NCBI GenBank assembly: GCA_009746045.1
Contig: RPFO01000079.1
Span: 2,850,828-2,912,827, forward strand
Length of the DNA stretch: 62,000 bases
Direction of reading: 5' to 3'
DNA from: Mesostigma viride
Taxonomy: Eukaryota; Streptophyta; Mesostigmatophyceae; Mesostigmatales; Mesostigmataceae
The notes under the pieces are model-generated. The model was given only the letters and a program-made list of their open reading frames with translations, had not been told where the DNA came from and did not search any database. Shown in pieces: positions 54,786 through 62,000 of this stretch; position 1 is the first letter of the stretch; the number at the start of each line of letters is the position of its first letter. The position numbers and the translations under genes were made by a program.

Positions 54786-55316
54786 TGTCAAAATGTAAGA
54801 CAGGTGGCAGGCTTAAAGATCGAATAATGCTTTACTGATTTTATATATTGACTTTGAGTCGGCGTACAAACGGGTAGCCATGACAATTGCAGGGGCAACA
54901 TTAAGTGGAAAAACACACTGTCGCAGTATCCGTCGATCTGGAAATAATCTACGGTATAAGTTAAAGTGCATCCAGCCGCCACACACAAGTGGGTGGCTTA
55001 CATCAACACTAAAATGATGCGTCGGGTCACTAGTATGCAAGTACAAGGACATTGCGCCTCCAGGGCAGCACTTAGTGAACATAGGGTCGGCGCGAAGCGC
55101 AGATCCAGGCAAATTTTGTCAGACGGCTACAGTACCACTGGTTACAGTACCACTGGTTACAGTACCACTAGGGTACGGATGTCAGCTAACTAAGATATTT
55201 AGCTAACTAATATATTTAGTAAAATGTAGAAGAAAGTAGTCATATAAGTTCCGGTATACCCGAAACTAGCACACTCAATTAAAAGACTGTCAGGCATATT
55301 GGGGCATATCCTGACA
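54786..55316 (-). repeat. LTR 3
   Basis: 531 bp, shared between units 2 and 3. Confidence 0.93.
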
Positions 55317-55725
55317 CCCCCCTTGCATACAATGTGCCTGTTCCCCCCTTGCTCAGAGAAACCTATAGCTAGTGAGGGTATAGCCGGGTACACTCCCATG
55401 GCACCCCCCTTACACGGCTATCTGGTTGGAGCTGAGAGGAGACTTGATGACTGTAGCCCCCAGGTGTCCCTGGGAGTGCGCCACAGTGGCGGTCGCTTGG
55501 AGAATGCCGGTGACCCTAGAAAACCTTGGTTGTGGCTGCTGTTGCTGGGAAAAATGCTGGGACCCTGGAAAGACATCCGGTGGCCCCCAGGTGTCCCTGG
55601 GAGTGCGCCACAGGAGAAAAGAACACAGGTTGACTGGTTGATGCTGGTACTGCAGTACTGGTCACTGCTGGCTGCTGGCATGAAGACCTGCACCTGTCAC
55701 GTCTGGCAGGGCGGGCTACTAGCCG

Positions 55726-56772
55726 CTAGCGATGCAGGAGGGCCAGAGGACGGGTGGGGGGGCTGGCTGCTGTCGCCTGCTGCAGTGCAGGTTGAAAAGC
55801 TCCAGGGCCCACGTCTGGTGCTAGCTGGGCCCAGCTGGCTGCTACCCCTTGTTCCCGGTCCCGGGGGAGCTGGATAAGGCGTTTAGAAGCAGAAACCGGG
55901 GGGAGGTCGGGGGCCTCGTGGGTGGGCGCCGGGGTGTCGGTGGTGTGGTGGGCGGCGGGCCCGCCGGTGTTGCCGCGAGTGTTCCGTAGGTGAGGATACT
56001 TCCACCAGCAGGTGGGCTCCTGATGAGAGGTGCGACCGCAGTGGGTGCAGCTGGGCCGCTGGGTCCCGCCATTGTGACCGCCACGCCCCCTGCCACGGCC
56101 GGTGCCACGGCCACCGCGTCCAGAGTGGGAGGTATGATACACCCCGGTGGCCTCCGCGGAATCTTTGTTACCGTGCACAAGGTCCCAGGCCTTAAGAAGT
56201 GCCGCCTTAGTTTCCTGTAGGGTGATACCGTCCCCAAGGTTCAATTGGGCAAGGGACGGAAGCAACTCCTCGGTCACGCCGGCGAGCAGATTCTCGGCCA
56301 GATCCTCGGGTGCCATTTTGGCGCCGGTGGCAATCAGGTCGTTATAAGTTAATTCCCCGTCGGTTATATATTGCCGCATTGTGACGCCGTGTTCCAGCTT
56401 CATTCGATTTAGCTTGCGGCGTAGTGCTCGCCGGTTGCTCATCTGCAGTTTGAGATGCTCATATTCTTCACAGATGCGATGATATGCCACGCTGCCAGTT
56501 TTCTGAGTAACACTGTTTGCCACTTTGAGTGCCGGTCCAACGAGGCACTGACAAAGGGCCGCAAAAAGAATCAGGTCGCGTTCCTCATTGACCTCGGTGC
56601 CAAGCAGGACAGACAGCATCCCGAATGCTGTCACTACGGCCAGAAAAGGAATCTTCGTGTTATCCCACTTTACTGGGTCGAGGCCGTCGAACTGTGTAAT
56701 ATTTTTGCAGGCCTGTAAGATGTTGAGATCTTTCGTCGCTTTCGTAGCTGCTGCTGTCGCGGCTGCGGACAT
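55726..56772 (-). CDS. Gag, unit 3 (348 aa, intact)
   Basis: Same protein as unit 1, with the five-G form of the G-run. Capsid, RGG-like and zinc knuckle segments as described for unit 1. Confidence 0.85.
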   Translation of the reverse strand: MSAAATAAATKATKDLNILQACKNITQFDGLDPVKWDNTKIPFLAVVTAFGMLSVLLGTEVNEERDLILFAALCQCLVGPALKVANSVTQKTGSVAYHRICEEYEHLKLQMSNRRALRRKLNRMKLEHGVTMRQYITDGELTYNDLIATGAKMAPEDLAENLLAGVTEELLPSLAQLNLGDGITLQETKAALLKAWDLVHGNKDSAEATGVYHTSHSGRGGRGTGRGRGRGGHNGGTQRPSCTHCGRTSHQEPTCWWKYPHLRNTRGNTGGPAAHHTTDTPAPTHEAPDLPPVSASKRLIQLPRDREQGVAASWAQLAPDVGPGAFQPALQQATAASPPTRPLALLHR

Positions 56773-57086
56773 GATTGTCTCGGCAAGGTTAAAATCTGGT
56801 CACAACCGAGTCTCGGCAAGGTGAAAATCTGGAAACAACCGAGAAAACCGGAGACGCTCAATCCGTAATGGTAAAGATTAATATTAATATGCGACGATGG
56901 TTGAGAACAGCGAATACGAGATAGAGACGATCGTCTAAATACTGGAGTTCTTGAATTTCGATACAGGGAAGCCCGTCAAGGATATGAACGACTGGCATAA
57001 AGTGCCGACGTCGGATTCAGGGAGTCAATTTGCCCGATAAATGGGACCAGTTGCAGCAATTTAGTTGGCCACCCCGCTCGATACCA

Positions 57087-57617
57087 TGTCAAAATGTAAG
57101 ACAGGTGGCAGGCTTAAAGATCGAATAATGCTTTACTGATTTTATATATTGACTTTGAGTCGGCGTACAAACGGGTAGCCATGACAATTGCAGGGGCAAC
57201 ATTAAGTGGAAAAACACACTGTCGCAGTATCCGTCGATCTGGAAATAATCTACGGTATAAGTTAAAGTGCATCCAGCCGCCACACACAAGTGGGTGGCTT
57301 ACATCAACACTAAAATGATGCGTCGGGTCACTAGTATGCAAGTACAAGGACATTGCGCCTCCAGGGCAGCACTTAGTGAACATAGGGTCGGCGCGAAGCG
57401 CAGATCCAGGCAAATTTTGTCAGACGGCTACAGTACCACTGGTTACAGTACCACTGGTTACAGTACCACTAGGGTACGGATGTCAGCTAACTAAGATATT
57501 TAGCTAACTAATATATTTAGTAAAATGTAGAAGAAAGTAGTCATATAAGTTCCGGTATACCCGAAACTAGCACACTCAATTAAAAGACTGTCAGGCATAT
57601 TGGGGCATATCCTGACA
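57087..57617 (-). repeat. LTR 4 (5'-most in element orientation)
   Basis: 531 bp; its outer end abuts the CAGAC duplication at 57618-57622 inside the transposase exon. Confidence 0.93.
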
Positions 57618-58574
57618 CAGACGCCATGAGCCCCATCTCTGCAAACCGCGCCCCGGAATCTAGCAGCCAAAAAAAGGGTACTCTGACCTCCATCCACGAC
57701 ACAACACCGGTCAGAGGGTCTGCCATTTCCATGGCCACCCCTTGCTGCAGTGGGCGGATCTCGTTATCCAGCAGCCACTTGTTGAAGGCATCCGCATCCA
57801 CATGCTTTGGCCTCAGCGTGACCACGTGATTGCGGGCAGCCGATCGATCCAGCGTTAGGATCCTGAACTGATACGACACCACATCGGCATCCGTATTGTC
57901 AGTGATCTTGAAGCTATCCATCCAAAGCACGATTGGGATCACAACGACGGGCAAGCCCAGCCGCGGGCGGGCCTGACACTTGCGGAGGGGGCCCTTCTGC
58001 CAGTCCCTGAAATCACCTATGGGCTGCATCAAAGGGTGGCCATGGGGATCCCTTAGATCATTCCCATCAGCATCTGTTTCCACGATGCCCCGGTCGTGAC
58101 TCCGTATGTCCGTGACAAGAAGTAGTCGTGTTTCCCAACTGTGCCCTCTTGCTCCATTTCCGCGAAGTCTTCTTCAGAGTGAACCCTGATATGGCGCTTG
58201 TAGGTCCCTGCCTCCACCAATTCCGTCTAGTTGCATGCAAATAGCTCCTTCTCATGAAACCCGGGGCTTCCCCTTTTCAGGTGCGTGTGTCGCCACTTGT
58301 TGGCATACAAGTACTGCACCTCGAAGAGCACCTTGACAGAATCCGAGAGCTTGTCGTCACGCTGGTACAGGACGCCGGTCAGCCTCACCGGGGCCCCATA
58401 AGGCTTGCCTTTGTTCACACCGTCCTCAGTCACCGAGACCTCGAGGAAGTCACCGACCGTGAACGTCTGGCCGGATAGCGCTATCCCACGAAGGCGGCAC
58501 AGAGGATGGTCGTGGAAGAAGGTACTCATGTGGAAACCTGTGCGCCGGCCATCCGCAAGCACCTCGGGCCGCAC
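57618..58574 (-). pseudogene. CACTA/Plavaka-type transposase, N-terminal part
   Basis: 58574-58227 reads TVGDFLEVSVTEDGVNKGKP, VLFEVQYLYANKW, GSPGFHEKELFACN. After an in-frame TAG at about 58229 it continues AGTYKRHIRVHSEEDFAEME, KHDYFLSRTYG: a BAH-like pattern. A frame change near 58085 leads to 58083-57618: GLPVVVIPIVLWMDSFKITD (probable first catalytic Asp), VVTLRPKHVDADAFNKWLLD, VPFFWLLDSGARFAEMGLMA. The reading then hits the LTR array at GCGTCTG and continues after it at 50181. The premature stop and slip make this copy non-functional as read. Confidence 0.7.
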
Positions 58575-59246
58575 ATGCAGTTAGCATATTGGTGATGCAA
58601 TATGCTAAGCATATCATACTTGAAGTGGCTTTTCCAACGCCGTGCTAGACGCCTCATTTGGACAAGGAACTTGAGAGTTATCAAGTCCCGAAGTAATGCC
58701 GCCGGACGCTACAGCAGTACCAGGACTAAGGACACGTGAGGGACAGGGCACGTGGCAGTGTTGGGTGAACCATCACACGTTACGTGTCACAGGACCGACT
58801 GTCACTAGGAGGTACTGTGGTCAATATTGGTTGATGGTACCAAGAATGTCACAGGACTTCAGGACTGGCAGTCCTGCAGGCCTGGGATGGACGGGTACTT
58901 GTCATGACGGATAAATCCAGAGCGTTACTGTCATTCATGGAAGGACAGACGTCCTGGATTGATGCAACCAAGGAAATTGACAGTGGCGGACCTGCCAAGG
59001 CGTGCAAGGCCTGGCAGCAATGGTGAGACCTAGAAAGGCTCGGACACAGCAGTGGCCAAGCGTCTTTTCCCAACACCGTCCGTGGGTGCTGCCGCCTCAG
59101 GCTAGTGACCACAGGGTAGTGAGGCAACTGTGGTAAAGGTTAAAAGCCGCTGGTTGAAACCATGGCTCCATTCATCACATCTTGGGAAGACCAGAAACTC
59201 ACTGATCCGCGTTCATCTAAATCGTATTACAGTCTGGTCGACGGAT
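58575..59246 (+). other. Possible LTR or leader of the right-hand element
   Basis: No coding sequence. TGTCACAGGAC-type motifs recur (58785, 58848) and GTCCTGNAGG-like short inversions are frequent. It may contain a 5' LTR, but its partner would lie beyond the window, so this cannot be decided. Confidence 0.35.
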
Positions 59247-60212
59247 ATGTCGAATTCGGACTCTGAAGCTAGGACAAACACCTTTGCGCGTGCAGCAACG
59301 GTAGCGGCGTCCAGTCCAGTACCCGCAGGAGGGCACGAGGACTCGGAGGAAGTGCGCCGAAATATTCGTGCGGTGTCGGCACCGGGCGAGTACGTCCGAG
59401 GAGCAGCCGAGCAGCTGCTGAGATTTCGCGAGGACCTCGCGGAAATCATCAGAAGGCTGCCAGCGTCTTGGCGGGCTGGCCACACAAACGCATTCGCGTT
59501 TGAGCAGGTGGTCACTCTGCTTTTGCAGATAATTGCCATAAGCCTCGGGGGTGCCCGAGAGATAAACGACCTTGTCGCCAATCTCCGCCTTGGGGACGAC
59601 TACACCGGCGTGCCAAACGTGGTGCAGGTCGCCCGGGACAGGCGGGAGGCCATCGTTCGTGGCAGTACGCAGGCGTTGGTGGCAGAGTGCCAGAATCTGG
59701 CGCACTCTGTCTTAGAATTGACCAGAGGCGCTGCTGATCGTGTCTTCATTACTCTTAATCCCTTCTCCATCTACACTAGTCGGGATGCTCCACATTCTCG
59801 CCGAGAGTTAAACCAGCTAAGTTTGACTGTCGACGTGGTTGGCGGTCGAGAGGTCTCAGCCGACGACGCCTTCTACGACTTCGTAGATCAGCCAGCAGGG
59901 GCGGTAGTACAGCCGGCCCAGAGGCGTCACGAGGGCGACGGCTCTCAGGAGGGCCGTGAGCAGGCGCAGCGGGACGAGCTTAATCGCTACCACATTGACG
60001 ACAACGTTGGTTTAGGTGAGGCTCATTTGCTGAGGTGGGGGCGTTCTCGCTGGATACGTGATTACGCGTATGGTTTGAGGCTTCCGGTGGTTATTAGGCC
60101 TGTGCCTACTCACGACGACCAGGGGCAGCCATTGAATCCGGTGGAGGGACCGTTCCACGAGCCAGCACCTGCACCGGTTGCAGGAGAAGCTTCGTCTGAA
60201 AATGAGGCTTGA
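59247..60212 (+). CDS. First ORF of right-hand retroelement (gag leader-like)
   Basis: Start MSNSDSEARTNTFARAATVA at 59247, chosen because upstream sequence looks non-coding although the frame is open from 59130. It has helical segments (RGAAEQLLRFREDLAEIIRR, AFEQVVTLLLQIIAISLGGA, LVAECQNLAHSVLELTRGAA) and an acidic/Pro-rich tail. 69 bp separate its stop from the next ATG. The arrangement (helical ORF before a zinc-poor, Asn/Gln-rich gag) resembles the first coding part of the element at 6055. No family recognised. Confidence 0.5.
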   Translation: MSNSDSEARTNTFARAATVAASSPVPAGGHEDSEEVRRNIRAVSAPGEYVRGAAEQLLRFREDLAEIIRRLPASWRAGHTNAFAFEQVVTLLLQIIAISLGGAREINDLVANLRLGDDYTGVPNVVQVARDRREAIVRGSTQALVAECQNLAHSVLELTRGAADRVFITLNPFSIYTSRDAPHSRRELNQLSLTVDVVGGREVSADDAFYDFVDQPAGAVVQPAQRRHEGDGSQEGREQAQRDELNRYHIDDNVGLGEAHLLRWGRSRWIRDYAYGLRLPVVIRPVPTHDDQGQPLNPVEGPFHEPAPAPVAGEASSENEA

Positions 60213-60770
60213 GGGGGTGGAGGATAGGTGGAGAGTTTGCTGTTTTCTTGTTGCAAAGTTGGTCGCAGCCATTGTATATAATGCCTAGGAGGGCAAGCCG
60301 GGGTGCGGCGACATTCGAGGAGCAACGGGAGCGAACGGCAGAGGAGGACATCGCCAGAGAGGAAGGGGAGGCGATGGAGGAGAGGGGCGTGGAGGCGCCA
60401 GCTGGGCAACCTATCCCAGAGATGGACCCCAGAGCCGGGAGAACACACAAGCGGTGGCGTGATGGGCAAGCTGAGGCGGAGAAAGTCAAGCGTGCCAGGC
60501 GACCTACGGAGGCAGTGGTGCTCACAACGCCTGGTGAGGAGGACGCCATCGTCACCCCAGGTGTGCGTGCTGCAAAGCAAGCTGCTGTTCACGATAGGGT
60601 GTCTGGTATGTTGCCCGAGCGTTTGGAGGCTAGGATTGACCCTCCCCAGGCACCACCAGTGCGTGTGGGGAGTGTGTTGCCTGGCACCCGTCCATTTTCT
60701 GATGCTGTGACAGTCATGAATGGGCAGAAAGCGCTCAACCCTCCCTTGAAGCAAGACAACCTGGATAAAT

Positions 60771-61273
60771 GGCCGGGCCCACTTCAAATGTTCCGCCGTC
60801 CAAGCCAAGTGTGTGACACTTTTTCGCTATTTTCGCAAAAAAAAATTAAAATTTCGCACGAGTTCGCGTGATTTTCGCGTGATTTTTGCAAAATTTTCAC
60901 ACATTTTCGCACGATTTCGCACGATTTCGCACAATTTTGCATGATTTCGCACGATTTTGCATGGATTTCAACCAAGGGTCGTTTTGGGGAGTGACGTTTG
61001 ACAAAATTTCGCATGAATTCACACACGTTGTGCACATCAAAATTTTTTACCGTCGACATTTTTCACATGAAATTTCGCACGATTTCAGCAAATTTCGCAC
61101 AATTTCGCACGATTTCAGCAAATTTCACACGATTTCAGCAAATTTCGCACAATTTCGCACAATTTCGCACGATTTCGCACGACGAATCACTCTGCAGAGT
61201 GACGATCGTCGAAAAAGTCAAAAAAACGACAAAAAGTGTCACACTTTTCGGAACATTTGAAGTGGGCCCGGCC
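60771..61273. mobile_element. MITE (503 bp) with 25-bp perfect inverted repeats
   Basis: GGCCGGGCCCACTTCAAATG plus five bases at 60771-60795 is the exact reverse complement of 61249-61273. AAAT flanks both sides (60767-60770, 61274-61277), giving a 4-bp duplication; because GGC overlaps, AAATGGC could also be read. Imperfect complementarity extends inward (GTGTGACACTTTTTCG against AAAAAGTGTCACAC). The interior is packed with TTTCGCACGA-type 10-mers. Removal restores the gag reading frame exactly. Superfamily not assigned. Confidence 0.85.
60850..61190 (+). repeat. Iterated TTTCGCACGA-type motif inside the MITE
   Basis: ATTTCGCACG and close variants (ATTTTGCATG, ATTTCAGCAA) recur about 25 times with roughly 10-14 bp spacing. 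Confidence 0.88.
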
Positions 61274-62000
61274 AAATGGCTGGATGACATGAAGCTAGTC
61301 GTGGGCTCCGTCGCAGCAGGTGTGGATATTGTCAGGGTGTTTCACTCTTCCACCGCAAACAAGGGGTCGTCTGAAAGGGTCAATGACATGGCTAGGCATG
61401 CTCTGAAAGAGGGGCACACTTGGCTACAGTTCCTAGATGACATCAAGGAGGAGTTTTCTGACAGGGTTCACAATCTCACCATGGAAAAGAAGAGAGAATT
61501 TGATGAGTTTGAGATCAAGGGTGAGGTGGCTGCTGAGCTGGCCAGGTTTGAGTTGATCGTGGAGGCAGGCAAGAAGCAGGGCTTCAGTGTGACAGTCAGG
61601 GCAGCAGCAGACCACTTCTTTGATAAGATGGGCTTGTCAGAGGAAGGTAGGGCTACTGCTAGACAGCTCTGTGATCTCACTGATGGCACCTGGGGGGCTC
61701 TGAAGCGTGTGATACTAAACTTCAGGACCCGGGTCCCTACCTGCAAGGGTATCAGTTCTCAGGGAGGGTCAGCGTCTCAGGCTAGCCAGGGCAAGAACCG
61801 TACCCCATCAGGGACACGGTATGGTAGCAGGAGAAGGAAGCAGGCCCAGAAGGAGCAGAACCAGGGTGGTGGAGGAGGTCAGCAGGGGAACCAGAATCAG
61901 GGGAACCAGTCTGGCAACCGTAACAACCATCAGCAGGGTAAGGGTGGTGGCCAGGGGCAGAATAACAATCAAGCCTCAGGCAACCAGAACAAGCAGGACA

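Larger units (their letters stand above)
50182..57617 (-). mobile_element. Tandem gag-only LTR retrotransposon array: four LTRs, three internal regions
   Basis: LTRs (TGTCA...TGACA) lie at 50182-50714 (533 bp), 52484-53014, 54786-55316 and 57087-57617 (531 bp each). Internal regions are 1769-1771 bp. One CAGAC duplication flanks the whole array. Each unit has a primer-binding site (minus strand TGGTATCGAGCGG) and a purine run (AAGGGGGG) and encodes only Gag. It resembles plant TR-GAG non-autonomous elements. The tandem form could come from unequal exchange between LTRs, insertion of a multimer, or assembly error. Confidence 0.93.
60281..62000 (+). pseudogene. Gag-like ORF split by a MITE, continues past window edge
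   Basis: Start MPRRASRGAATFEEQRERTA at 60281, with a charged leader, then NPPLKQDNLDKW (to 60770). A 503-bp MITE interrupts. At 61278 the same frame resumes: LDDMKLVVGSVAAGVDIVRV, HTWLQFLDDIKEEFSDRVHN, ELARFELIVEAGKKQGFSVT, ATARQLCDLTDGTWGALKRV. It ends in a basic Gln/Asn/Gly-rich tail (NQNQGNQSGNRNNHQQG) that is open to 62000. The fold-like middle and basic tail fit a retrotransposon capsid/nucleocapsid. No zinc knuckle appears before the edge. Confidence 0.6.

Overview
The window is nuclear DNA from a eukaryote. It is a graveyard of nested transposable elements with only two or three sequences that look like single-copy genes. The evidence is GT-AG introns, LTR and non-LTR retrotransposons, hAT, piggyBac and CACTA-like DNA transposons, long microsatellites, and no operons, tRNA or rRNA genes. 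The mix (chromodomain Ty3 element, L1-type LINE, gag-only LTR element, CACTA-type transposase) would suit a green-lineage alga, but I saw no marker that fixes the taxon.

Layout. 1-318 is a GA-rich tandem repeat. 2708-3322 is a SINE-like trimer of a 218-bp unit flanked by a 14-bp duplication. 5362-10966 is a non-LTR element encoding only an L1-ORF1-like protein, split by an LTR element (5559-9840) whose LTRs begin AGTT and end AACT. 10996-12147 and 28439-30080 look like the two halves (endonuclease and reverse transcriptase) of one LINE ORF2. They are separated by a second, minus-strand ORF1-only element, itself loaded with a piggyBac-like element (12170-14249), a 10.8-kb Ty3 chromovirus (14580-25355) and a 1.36-kb hAT element (26167-27522). 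For most of these insertions I could read target-site duplications and an intact empty-site sequence.

31.6-34.1 kb (minus) is a degraded transposase-like gene. Head-to-head with it, 34638-40386 (plus) is a multi-exon gene of unknown function whose introns keep phase and whose central exon is a tandem protein repeat. 40.4-47.0 kb holds dispersed retroposon 3' ends, microsatellites, a palindromic 153-bp satellite and an intronless kinase-like gene (44351-45793) followed by a duplicated fragment of its own 3' end. 47.07-58.57 kb (minus) is a CACTA/Plavaka-type transposase gene whose coding exon is interrupted by an LTR-gag-LTR-gag-LTR-gag-LTR array bounded by one 5-bp duplication. From 58.6 kb to the window end is the 5' part of another gag-bearing element carrying a 503-bp MITE.

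Themes. (1) Most frameshifts in otherwise convincing proteins fall in or near short homopolymers, even inside elements with essentially identical LTRs, so some may be sequencing errors. (2) Several unrelated retroposon 3' ends share a small hairpin with a CAAC-type loop followed by TTAA- or CAATT-type tails, with paired changes in the stems; this suggests a common LINE machinery recognising a 3' RNA hairpin. (3) The Ty3 element carries two extra ORFs: an RNase H1 hybrid-binding/viroplasmin-like domain before gag, and a GC-rich protein of unknown function after integrase with its own TATA-like box.
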